From Rhodospirillaceae bacterium (GTDB lineage: Bacteria; Pseudomonadota; Alphaproteobacteria; Rhodospirillales; Rhodospirillaceae): a stretch of 64,000 nucleotides of DNA. Made by a program: the position numbers and the translations under genes. The notes under the pieces are model-generated. The model was given only the letters and a program-made list of their open reading frames with translations, was not told the DNA's origin and did no database searches. Of the stretch, positions 50,525 to 58,845 are shown one piece after another (positions within the stretch are counted from its first letter, which is position 1; every line of letters starts with the position of its first letter). The stretch covers positions 124,001 to 188,000 of the forward strand of contig CANJSF010000003.1 in NCBI GenBank assembly GCA_947476925.1, in the 5' to 3' direction.

Positions 50525-51730
50525 TTATTTCACAAATACGCCGTCTTTCAGCCACGTCTCACCATCCACTGTAATGGTGCAGTCGACAAACAAGTCGCGC
50601 CAGCGATTGTATCCGCCGCCGGTCACGGCCCCACCAATTTCCGCATTGTTACCCAGACCAATTCGCACAACACCCGCACCGTAGCCGTAGTAAGGAATCC
50701 AGGGGTCACGTTCAGGTACCGTGAGCAGTGGATTGAAGCCCAAGCCCAATTCACGGAAAAATTTCACAGACTCCGGCTGCGCATCCAATTCGGCGCGCAT
50801 GAACTCCACGCCCTTCTTGGCCGAGACGCCCGTTATTTTACCGGTCTTAATGGTAACCTTGGCACCGTCGACGGAACGTGCGCTCCAGCGCGATGGGCCA
50901 TATGCGATCACGCCATTCACGCTACTCTCGATGGGCGCCACACGAATTACGCCCGGCGGAATCTCGATCTCGCGTTCCACCAACGTTGTTGCGGGCCGCA
51001 CGCGCTCGGCCGAAGCAACGCCGTCTTGGCGTATGACAGGGCGATCACCAATCTGAAAACTAAAGTCTGTGCCCAGCGGCGTGGTGACGCGCACCTTTCC
51101 CCGTTTCATCGCCGCGATAAACCGGTCTTGATGCGCCGCCAAGCCCGCATAATCGGTATTCAAAATAGCGTTCTGATAGGTCACATCTATGGTTTGCATC
51201 GCCGGGGCCGGATGGCCGGGCATGATGGTGACGCCGGTCAAGCCCAAGTCGCTTCCCAAGGGCCCATAAGGATCGGTCCAGTGAAAATGGATGGTCCGGC
51301 GTGGACCGCCCTTTTCGACCAGCAATCTTTGCATTGCTTTATATGCCGGGTGCGCCGGGTTTGTGCCGGGCAACATGATGGCGGCATCAACATCAACCAA
51401 CATCTTCACATACGCTTCGATAGACGCATCTAGTCCGCCGCGCAGCGTTTTTGCGTCCCAATCGATGGGATAGGGTGTTTTAAGAGCGTCGATGACGCCC
51501 AAGTCAACACCGCCCGCTTTCATGACAGCGTACCGAATGTGAGGCTGAAACTCGTTCATGTAGCCAGGCATACCGACCGAAATGACGCGTTCGCCAGGCT
51601 GCAGTTGAAGTTGCGTGACAATGCGTTCGGCGATGGCTTGGTACTGAATGGTGCGTTGTGGCAACACTTGGTTTTGAGCAAACGCCGCACAGCTAAGCAT
51701 CATCGCAGCAAAGCCGTATATAATTTTCAT
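50525..51730 (-). CDS. M29-type (aminopeptidase T-like) secreted aminopeptidase
   Basis: The 401-residue protein has a signal peptide (about 1-19, ending AFAQ) and resembles M29-type leucyl aminopeptidases: VISVGMPGYMNEFQPHIRYA at the start, TTPLGTDFSFQIGDRPV in the middle, and GLGFNPLLTVPERDPWIPYY and GAGVVRIGLGNNAEIGGAV near the end. Metal ligands cannot be fully assigned by eye. The ATG at 51730 begins two bases after the upstream stop, so it is coupled to the Mpo1-like gene. Substrate and true peptidase activity are not shown. Confidence 0.7.
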   Translation of the reverse strand: MKIIYGFAAMMLSCAAFAQNQVLPQRTIQYQAIAERIVTQLQLQPGERVISVGMPGYMNEFQPHIRYAVMKAGGVDLGVIDALKTPYPIDWDAKTLRGGLDASIEAYVKMLVDVDAAIMLPGTNPAHPAYKAMQRLLVEKGGPRRTIHFHWTDPYGPLGSDLGLTGVTIMPGHPAPAMQTIDVTYQNAILNTDYAGLAAHQDRFIAAMKRGKVRVTTPLGTDFSFQIGDRPVIRQDGVASAERVRPATTLVEREIEIPPGVIRVAPIESSVNGVIAYGPSRWSARSVDGAKVTIKTGKITGVSAKKGVEFMRAELDAQPESVKFFRELGLGFNPLLTVPERDPWIPYYGYGAGVVRIGLGNNAEIGGAVTGGGYNRWRDLFVDCTITVDGETWLKDGVFVK

Positions 51731-51732
51731 GT

Positions 51733-52269
51733 TCAAGATACTGTTCCAGTTGCGTTGTATTTTATCGACCGAGCCTGCACGTCACTTGCTAAGTCTTTTT
51801 GCAGACCAAGGGCAAACAACATTTCAGCAATCAAGAAAGGCGGCGCCATAAATACCTGGGTGGCGTTGCTGAACAGCGCCGGGCGACGACCTTCGAAGTA
51901 ATGCCCAACAAATTGAATGATCCAACCGCCGACAAAGCAAAGTGCAAAAGTGTTCCAGACAAAAGCTGAATCATTTTGCCCCACCATTTCCGCAAGCGCG
52001 TACAAAACGCCGTAAATAACGGCGGCGATGAGTCCGATAATCAAAATATTACTCAGGTAAAACGCGATCAGCAGGATGACCAGAAAGGTGCCCAATGTTA
52101 GCGCCATGGGCCCTTCCGGACCGGGCACCGTGCCAAGATGAACTTGCGACGCCGCCACCAATAACGAATACACGATTAATGGTACGCCAACATGGTGCGT
52201 CGCTTGATTGCGCCCATCGCGGTGGTAGGCGGCATACATGGCCAATTGCTCGATAAACCAGTCGCGCAT
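51733..52269 (-). CDS. Mpo1-like (DUF962) membrane protein
   Basis: The 178-residue protein has about four membrane helices and the DUF962/Mpo1 pattern, with AAYHRDGRNQATHHVGVPL (H16, H25, H26) and GWIIQFVGHYFEGRRPAL. Yeast Mpo1 is a Fe(II)-dependent dioxygenase that oxidises 2-hydroxy fatty acids, and the His residues correspond to its iron ligands. Bacterial members are probably lipid-acting but untested here. AAGGGAAC precedes the ATG. It lies 36 bases after the glutathionylspermidine-synthase-like gene and two before the M29 gene. Confidence 0.82.
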   Translation of the reverse strand: MRDWFIEQLAMYAAYHRDGRNQATHHVGVPLIVYSLLVAASQVHLGTVPGPEGPMALTLGTFLVILLIAFYLSNILIIGLIAAVIYGVLYALAEMVGQNDSAFVWNTFALCFVGGWIIQFVGHYFEGRRPALFSNATQVFMAPPFLIAEMLFALGLQKDLASDVQARSIKYNATGTVS

Positions 52270-52305
52270 GTGCGTTCCCTTAGGCCAGCATGACGGACTC
52301 GAAGT

Positions 52306-53562
52306 TTAGCTCATTCGATGAGGAACGAAACGGCTGGTATTTTGGGTAATGACGTTTGTGTCTTCCCGCATGCCGATCCCCCGGCTTTCGTTGCCAATCA
52401 CCCAGCTTCCGATCACGGCATGGAACGTGCAATTGGTGCCATCGGCGGCTCGGCCTTCAGCGCGCGCCATCGGTGCAGCGGCTTGATAGATATAGCCTTC
52501 TTTGCCATAGGGGCCGGCAACGCTGGCATGGGGTGATCCAACGATCTGGCCGCGTGCGCCCAATGTCGCCAGCGAAATATTTGCGCCTTCGCGACCCAAC
52601 TTGGGTTTGGCAAAAACATCGACACCCGACTTAAATTTTGACGTCTCGAAATGGCTTTCCAGCAGATTGGGATGCCCCGGGAACATGTCCCACAGGATCG
52701 GCAATATGCCTTTGCTTGACAGCACCAACTTCCAAGCTGGTTCAATCACACGCAACGAGCGTGACATCACGGCCTGGGCCAACTGATCGCCGAACGGGTC
52801 TGATAGCGCCCAGTCCCAGGGCAAAAGTTTGTACAGCGTCGATATACGCGCGCCCGCGAGATCAACAAAGTACGCCTCGGCCGCCTCATCGCCTTCAGGC
52901 ACAGACCATCCGATATCTGCTGCGGCAATCATCTTGGTCGCAAAGCCAGCTTCAATGGCCACATCTTGCATATATCGAACAGTGCCCTCGTCCTCGGGAT
53001 GCGGGGCAAGGCTTGTCAGATGCAACGTATTTGAACCGGCATTTTCTGCGCGCAACCCGCCCCAGGCCGCAACTAATGCCTCGTGGATCGAATTGAATTG
53101 ATCGCCATTTGGGTGACAGTCTTGGAGCCAATGCCACTGCGCGACGGCCGCCTCAAACAAGCCTGTGGGCGTATCGGCGTTGTACTCGAGCATTTTGGGT
53201 GTGACGTTCCCCTCGCCCAGGCCGGGAAACGCCAGATCAAAGCGCCCGTAAACTGCGGTTTCGTTTGAATTGTGCCGCCGCCATGACTCCTCCACAAGGT
53301 CGGCAACGCTGTCGGGGTAGCCGATCGCGGTGTAAAGACGCTCGGTCACCACCCGCTCGACAACCTCCATCGACATTTCATGCAGGTCGTTGGTTGCGGC
53401 TTCGATTACGTCGACTTCGTCAGGTGTCAGCACCCAACACGCCGACTCATCCCAATAGGGCAACGGGGTGCCAGCATCGGTCGTCGATGTGTGCCATTCG
53501 AAGCCAATATCTTCGACTTTGCGCTGCCAATTCTCGCGCGGGCGAATAACCTCGCGGTGCAC
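52306..53562 (-). CDS. Glutathionylspermidine synthase-like ATP-grasp protein (YjfC/YgiC type)
   Basis: The 418-residue protein matches the C-terminal synthetase part of glutathionylspermidine synthase: PYWDESACWVLTPDEVD, YGRFDLAF and LEYNADTPTGLFEAAVAQWHW near the middle, and KLGREGANISL and IGSWVIGNESRGIGMREDTN at the end, which are the ATP-grasp nucleotide and metal regions. The YjfC/YgiC subfamily lacks the amidase half and its substrate is not known. The start is a GTG four bases after the upstream gene's stop. The module is completed by the YgiB-type lipoprotein and DUF350 genes, as in E. coli yjfLMC. Confidence 0.88.
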   Translation of the reverse strand: MHREVIRPRENWQRKVEDIGFEWHTSTTDAGTPLPYWDESACWVLTPDEVDVIEAATNDLHEMSMEVVERVVTERLYTAIGYPDSVADLVEESWRRHNSNETAVYGRFDLAFPGLGEGNVTPKMLEYNADTPTGLFEAAVAQWHWLQDCHPNGDQFNSIHEALVAAWGGLRAENAGSNTLHLTSLAPHPEDEGTVRYMQDVAIEAGFATKMIAAADIGWSVPEGDEAAEAYFVDLAGARISTLYKLLPWDWALSDPFGDQLAQAVMSRSLRVIEPAWKLVLSSKGILPILWDMFPGHPNLLESHFETSKFKSGVDVFAKPKLGREGANISLATLGARGQIVGSPHASVAGPYGKEGYIYQAAAPMARAEGRAADGTNCTFHAVIGSWVIGNESRGIGMREDTNVITQNTSRFVPHRMS

Positions 53563-53566
53563 GGCC

Positions 53567-54220
53567 TTATGAACCGCCGCTCATGCGGTTACCGGTCGCA
53601 CCAAATCCGCCGCGCGCAACCGTTCTTGTGCCTGCCAGATCACCAGTTGGCGACATCGGCGTGCGAACTGTTGTGGCCCCCGTGGGACTGAGCCCTTGGC
53701 CGGGCGCTAAGCGCGAGACCGTGCGATCACCCGAGTACAAAAATCCGCTGCGGTCGGCATAAACCGGGCGGGGCTTGAAGCCTTGTGCATTAGCACCAGC
53801 GGACGCCGGTGTTCCGGCCTGCTGCGGCGGCTGGCCCAGGCCACCACCAACACCACCCAATGAACGCCCCATCATGTAACCCATGAGCATGGGCATAAAC
53901 ATGCCCGAACCACCCGATGCGGTTTGCGTCGGCGATCCTGAGCTTGGCGCGGCTTCGCAGTTTTCAAACCCAGCCGCCAGGCATTCCTCGCGCGTGGCAA
54001 ACTTCGGGGCCGATTGCGCGTGCTCGGTCTTGGCCGCAGCAAACCCTTGGTCACATGCCTCGGGCGTATAGTCTTTGCGGCAAGCTTCAGACGTTTGATA
54101 AATATTCACGTCTGTATCTTGAGCGTTATCACATGAGGCCAACGCCGCAGCAGCGACGCCCACAAGCAAGGTCGTGACGTAACGCGAGCGCCGGATTTGA
54201 GATTTGGATTTAATGGACAT
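53567..54220 (-). CDS. YgiB/YjfM-type (DUF1190) lipoprotein
   Basis: The 217-residue protein begins with a lipoprotein-type signal ending LASC with C30, and continues with Cys/Ala/Glu-rich sequence (EACRKDYTPEACDQGF, EECLAAGFENCEAAP) and then SGMFMPMLMGYMMGRSLGG, a DUF1190-type block. The C-terminal half is low-complexity Gly/Pro/Ser/Thr-rich. It lies between the DUF350 and GSP-synthase-like genes, the conserved order of this module. Probably anchored to the envelope; function unknown. Confidence 0.82.
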   Translation of the reverse strand: MSIKSKSQIRRSRYVTTLLVGVAAAALASCDNAQDTDVNIYQTSEACRKDYTPEACDQGFAAAKTEHAQSAPKFATREECLAAGFENCEAAPSSGSPTQTASGGSGMFMPMLMGYMMGRSLGGVGGGLGQPPQQAGTPASAGANAQGFKPRPVYADRSGFLYSGDRTVSRLAPGQGLSPTGATTVRTPMSPTGDLAGTRTVARGGFGATGNRMSGGS

Positions 54221-54236
54221 TGGACGTGTTCGACCT

Positions 54237-54629
54237 TTAATTGCTGATAGCGCCAGCGTTCAGAATTCCCATAGCGACCGACAGCCCACCCAATAGAACG
54301 CCGTAGCCTGTTTTATCTTTTGTGATGCCGTCGTGCAGTCCGGGGATCAGCAATGTCACAACCAACAGCACGACGAGTTGCCCGACAAGGCCGATAGCAC
54401 CCCAAACAATCATTTCCATGATATCAAAAGTGCTTGATGCGGTGCTGTGCAGCACCAAAGCCATACCGATTGCGGTTCCACTGAAGCTGATAGCGGCGGC
54501 GCTGTTGCCACCGCGAATGAGTTCAATTTCCTTGAAGGGCGTGACCAGCATGTAAATGCCAAGCGCAACGGCAAGTAACCCGAGAGAGCTTCCAAGAAAA
54601 ATGGCGTACTGCGGCAAGCTATCAATCAT
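54237..54629 (-). CDS. DUF350 membrane protein (YjfL type)
   Basis: The 130-residue protein has four membrane helices and matches DUF350 in length and pattern: LAVALGIYMLVTPFKEIELI, GGNSAAAISFSGTAIGMALV, and VWGAIGLVGQLVVLLVVTLL. It opens a leftward run of six genes (DUF350, YgiB type, GSP-synthase type, Mpo1-like, M29-type, SnoaL). Its function is unknown; it is thought by context to act with the ATP-grasp partner. Confidence 0.87.
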   Translation of the reverse strand: MIDSLPQYAIFLGSSLGLLAVALGIYMLVTPFKEIELIRGGNSAAAISFSGTAIGMALVLHSTASSTFDIMEMIVWGAIGLVGQLVVLLVVTLLIPGLHDGITKDKTGYGVLLGGLSVAMGILNAGAISN

Positions 54630-54743
54630 GGCGGATCCATTCCTTTAAGCGCCCTGTCGGACCCAATCCCCCAACAGACTGCTATATGGCTCACATGGGT
54701 ATTTGATGGCTGCAACACAATATCTAGCTTGTTATATTCAGAA

Positions 54744-55751
54744 ATGATCATTCACGGCCCAGCCAGTTCCATCGCCTTTCCAGCCTTTCGCCAGCGGTTT
54801 CCGTGGATCGGCGCGGACTTACAAACGCTGCGCAATACCCTTCGGGGGCCAGGCGTTGACCTGTCGGCCAGCCCAATGCAACGCCTGCGGTTCCCAAGTT
54901 TGGATGGATCGGGCGATGTTTTGCTGGGCGCCTTGAATCGCCCCAATGTTGATTTAGGCAAGCCGCTCGTCGTTTTAGTCCATGGCCTAGCCGGCAGCGA
55001 GGATAGTTCCCACGTCGTCATGGCCGCGCACTACTTCTTGTCGCTGGGCCATCCGGTTCTTCGCCTCAACCAGCGGGGTGCCGGTCCATCGCGCGAGACC
55101 TGCAAGGGGCATTACCACGCCGGCCGTAGCGACGACCTTGGGGGTGCGATTTCGCAATTGCCAGAATCCCTCACTCGCCACGGGATATACCTGATGGGAC
55201 TGTCCCTGGGTGGCAATGTGTTGCTGAAATTTCTTGCTGAATACCCGCGCTTTGCCCAAGTCAAAGCCGCCGTCGCGGTGTCACCTCCGGTCGATCTGAA
55301 AGCCGCCCAAGTTCGTATCCGAGATGGGCGTAACAAGGTGTATCATAATTACCTCTTAAAACGCATGAAATTAGGAATTCAAGGCTCTGATTTAATTACT
55401 GAAAATGAGATTCACAATCTGGATAAAATTGCGTCTGTCTACGACTTTGACGACCAGATCGTCGCCCCCGGAAATGGCTTTGCCGATGCCGAGGATTATT
55501 ATAGCAGCAGTTCGGCAATAGACCTCTTGGAGGCCATCGACACGCCGACGCTAATTATTCACCCGGCCGACGATCCGTGGGTTCCGGTTGATGCTCTGTT
55601 GCAACGCGTTGTCCAATCCGGTTTGTCGGCAAAAAGCCACCTCAGTATTTTATGCCCAGCCCATGGCGGTCACATCGGTGGTCATGGGGCCGACTCTCGC
55701 GTGCCTTGGCATAACATTTGTGCCGGAGTGTTTTTTGACGCGCAGAAGTGA
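54744..55751 (+). CDS. Alpha/beta hydrolase, YheT-like
   Basis: The 335-residue protein has the YheT-type layout: FRQRFPWIGADLQTLRNTLR, then PLVVLVHGLAGSEDSSHVV, NQRGAGPSRET, the nucleophile elbow GLSLGGNVLLKFLAEY, and the acid and base in HPADDPWVP and CPAHGGHIG. YheT-family proteins are putative esterases or carboxylesterase-like hydrolases of unknown natural substrate. The ATG at 54744 is used rather than an in-frame TTG at 54729. It is divergent from the DUF350 operon. Confidence 0.87.
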   Translation: MIIHGPASSIAFPAFRQRFPWIGADLQTLRNTLRGPGVDLSASPMQRLRFPSLDGSGDVLLGALNRPNVDLGKPLVVLVHGLAGSEDSSHVVMAAHYFLSLGHPVLRLNQRGAGPSRETCKGHYHAGRSDDLGGAISQLPESLTRHGIYLMGLSLGGNVLLKFLAEYPRFAQVKAAVAVSPPVDLKAAQVRIRDGRNKVYHNYLLKRMKLGIQGSDLITENEIHNLDKIASVYDFDDQIVAPGNGFADAEDYYSSSSAIDLLEAIDTPTLIIHPADDPWVPVDALLQRVVQSGLSAKSHLSILCPAHGGHIGGHGADSRVPWHNICAGVFFDAQK

Positions 55752-55946
55752 ACATCGCCAGCTTGTAGGTTGCGGCAATGAACGACCACAGGCCGTTTAT
55801 GGTAACTCTGCAACACCTCCGGCAAACCGAACCACATAACCACTTGGTGGCCATCAAAGACTTGTGCCCTGCCAAAGCCTTAACTTAGATTGGGCGAATT
55901 ACGATCGAGTGGTCGTGATTGGGGTTTACCTTTTTTGGGGGTCTAA

Positions 55947-58634
55947 ATGAAATTCAACTCGTTCCGCGGCTTTACGGCTGCTTGCCTGGCGACCACCGCC
56001 GTTATTGGCGTTGTCGCGCCGGCCTTCGCACAGATCGAAGAAATTATCGTCACGACCCGCAAACGTTCCGAGAATTTGCAGGAGATCCCGATTGTTGTCA
56101 CGGCATTCACCGCCGAAAACATCGAGCGCAAAGGTATTGCGAACATCGGCGACATCTTAAAGTACACCGCCGGCGTTCAAATCAACGAAGCCTTCATCCC
56201 CGGCGACCAACGCATTGTCATTCGCGGTCTCGCGCCGACGCGCGGACGCCCCAACGTTGCGGTGTTGCAAGACGACATCGATATTTCATCTGAATCGATT
56301 CAAAACGGCGGCGGTTCGTTGCTGATCAACCCGCGCTTATTCGACCTTGAGCGCGTTGAAATCGTAAAAGGCCCCCACTCGGCCCTCTATGGCCGTTCTG
56401 CATTTGCCGGAGCGTTGAACTACATCACACGCAAGCCTGGCCAAGAATTTGAAGGCCGCGCGAGCGCCGACGTCGGCGCTTATGGAAAGTATGAAGCCAA
56501 GGCCAGCATTAGCGGCCCGATGATTGCCGACAAGCTGTCGGTCGGCGTGAACGCCGCGTATTGGCACTTTGGCGGATTCTGGAACAACACGGTCACCAAT
56601 GAAAAGCTTGGTGGAAACCAAGGTAAGGGCGTCGGCAGCACACTCATTTTCCGCGCGACGGATACTTTGAAAGTGACGCTGCGAGGCGAGTACACAAATG
56701 ATTCAGCCGAACCAACGCCACGTGCGGTTGTTAAACCGAACTTGAATGAAGTGGTTCCGTTGTCTGCGCGCACCGAAGTTTCGCCAGCGCTTGGCGGTAC
56801 ACCGACAACACGGCCAGGCTTTGTTGTGAGCCCCCTGCTGACCACTTTCCCAATCGTCGACGGCGCGATCCCTGACGTTCGCTCGGGCGGATTGGCTGTG
56901 AATATCAGCCCCGATCCGCGGACGGGCAAAGACTACCCTGGCGTTTCTCGCAAGATCTTCCGCACAACTTTGCGTATCGACGAAGAAATGTCGTTCGCAG
57001 ATTTTACCTCGCTCACCCACTACGGGCATTCGCATGGCGATCAATTCTTGGAATTAGCTAACGTCGGCGACGTCAACACGCAGAAAGTCGCCCAAGAAGT
57101 GAACTACATGACCGAGACAAAATTGGTCAGCCAGGAGTTGCGCCTGCAGTCAAACGACGACAGCGCCGCGTTGAAATGGACCGTTGGCGGGCTTTACTGG
57201 AATGAAGACGCAAATCAACTGAGCGCTTCGCTGACGTGTTTCACGTCTTTCCCAAGCACGTTGCAGGCGGGTCCTGCGGTCATTACGGTCCCAAGTGGGA
57301 ACCCGGCTGACAATTGCGGCAAGTACGTGAAGGCAGTTGGAACAACGCTTCCGAACAACCCAGAAAATTGGGGCCGCAACACGTTCCATTCATCAACTTA
57401 TTTCTTGGCTGACTATAACATTACCGATGCGTTGTCGGTGTCATTCGAAGGCCGCCAAACCTGGGAACATGAACACACCAAGGGACCTGTCTACACGCAT
57501 GCTATCGATCCCTACGGCATCATTTCTCCTGGTCCAAACCCCATTGGCTGCACGCCGGCAGCGGGCCAACTCATTGCCACTCAATGTCTGACCCGTGGGT
57601 CGGGCGTTTTGGGTCCTGATACGCGCTCGATTGCAACAATTGGCGACCAAAAGAATCAGAACTTCTTCATTCCTCGCGCAGGATTAAACTACAAAGTGAA
57701 TGAAGACTTTTTAGTTTATGCGTCTGCTTCGAAGGCAGAAAAACCAGGTGGTATCTCGACCCTGGGCGGCGGTAACGGTGGTTACAACCGTGACCTGCTG
57801 GAATACGCACCTGAAAAAATGAAAGTCTATGAAGCAGGTTGGAAATCGACGCTTCTCGACGGAAAGGCTTTGTTTAACGCGTCGTTCTATTACCAGGACT
57901 ACACGGACAAACAGACGTCGTCTCAAATCGTGCTGCCAAACGGCATCCTGGGAACACGCATCGTCAACGCGGCTTCTGCCCGCGTGAAGGGCGTCGACTT
58001 GGAAACCGTATTCCAACCGACCAAGGAACTTAACTTCACCCTTGGCTACACGTACAACGATGCGAAGTATAAGAAATTCATCGTTCGCACGACCGGTGCT
58101 AACTCGTTGGTTCGCAGCCAAAGTTGCATTCCTGTCGTGACCTATCTGTTGCCGAACGGAACTTCGCAAACCGTCTCTAACCCAACAGCGCTTCCAGCGC
58201 CTGGTGCGGTTATCTCAGGACGTAGCTGCGATATCGATAAGTCTGGCCACAAACTCGAGTTCGCACCCACGCACTCTTTGACCGGCAACGTGTTGTACAA
58301 AGCAGACCTGGGTAACGATTTGAACTGGGTCTCTGAGTTGAGCGTTCAAGCACAAAGCAAGCGCTATGCTGACGACGATCAACGCAGCTTCTTGCAAGGC
58401 TTCTGGACGGCTGATATCCGCACAGGCATTGAAACAGCAGATTGGTCGGTGACCGCTTATGCTAACAACGTGTTCAATGACGACACGATCAAGGGCGGTC
58501 TGGCAAATACAGACTTCCCGAACCTGCGCGCCATTATCTCGCCAGGACCGTTCACATTGGTTCTGCCAAGCAACTACACTGGCAATATGCCTGACAAGCG
58601 GATGTTAGGTGTTCGTGCGAGCTACAAGTTCTAA
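55947..58634 (+). CDS. TonB-dependent outer-membrane receptor (first of a tandem pair)
   Basis: The 895-residue protein has a signal peptide (about 1-28, ending AFAQ), a TonB-box/plug start IEEIIVTTRKRSENLQEIPI, plug motifs GDILKYTAGVQINEAF, IVIRGLAPTRGRPN and ERVEIVKGPHSALYGRSAFA, and a long beta-barrel part ending LGVRASYKF with a C-terminal Phe as usual. It imports large ligands (siderophores, glycans, other compounds) with energy from TonB-ExbBD, which are not in this window. TTGGGGG precedes the ATG. A terminator follows, then a second receptor of the same type. Ligand unknown. Confidence 0.93.
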   Translation: MKFNSFRGFTAACLATTAVIGVVAPAFAQIEEIIVTTRKRSENLQEIPIVVTAFTAENIERKGIANIGDILKYTAGVQINEAFIPGDQRIVIRGLAPTRGRPNVAVLQDDIDISSESIQNGGGSLLINPRLFDLERVEIVKGPHSALYGRSAFAGALNYITRKPGQEFEGRASADVGAYGKYEAKASISGPMIADKLSVGVNAAYWHFGGFWNNTVTNEKLGGNQGKGVGSTLIFRATDTLKVTLRGEYTNDSAEPTPRAVVKPNLNEVVPLSARTEVSPALGGTPTTRPGFVVSPLLTTFPIVDGAIPDVRSGGLAVNISPDPRTGKDYPGVSRKIFRTTLRIDEEMSFADFTSLTHYGHSHGDQFLELANVGDVNTQKVAQEVNYMTETKLVSQELRLQSNDDSAALKWTVGGLYWNEDANQLSASLTCFTSFPSTLQAGPAVITVPSGNPADNCGKYVKAVGTTLPNNPENWGRNTFHSSTYFLADYNITDALSVSFEGRQTWEHEHTKGPVYTHAIDPYGIISPGPNPIGCTPAAGQLIATQCLTRGSGVLGPDTRSIATIGDQKNQNFFIPRAGLNYKVNEDFLVYASASKAEKPGGISTLGGGNGGYNRDLLEYAPEKMKVYEAGWKSTLLDGKALFNASFYYQDYTDKQTSSQIVLPNGILGTRIVNAASARVKGVDLETVFQPTKELNFTLGYTYNDAKYKKFIVRTTGANSLVRSQSCIPVVTYLLPNGTSQTVSNPTALPAPGAVISGRSCDIDKSGHKLEFAPTHSLTGNVLYKADLGNDLNWVSELSVQAQSKRYADDDQRSFLQGFWTADIRTGIETADWSVTAYANNVFNDDTIKGGLANTDFPNLRAIISPGPFTLVLPSNYTGNMPDKRMLGVRASYKF

Positions 58635-58657
58635 GATCGCGCGAAAGAACAGCTTTC

Positions 58658-58690
58658 AAGCCCCTCCCGGGAAACTGGGAGGGGCTTTTT
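58658..58690 (+). terminator. Rho-independent terminator after the first TonB receptor gene
   Basis: AAGCCCCTCCC and GGGAGGGGCTT form a stem around gggaaact, followed by TTTTT. It begins 24 bases after the stop and would separate the two receptor genes into individual units. Confidence 0.85.
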
Positions 58691-58845
58691 CTTTGCCCTG
58701 GGGAAACCTCTCAGTGGACAAGCCAAGGGCCCAGCCTTGTGGTGACCAAAAAGCCTCTTAACGAAAGTGGTCATTGATGTATGATGATTGTGTGAAATGG
58801 CTGGGCACAACCAGCACTTAAGTCGGCATCTTCAAGGGGGAAATC

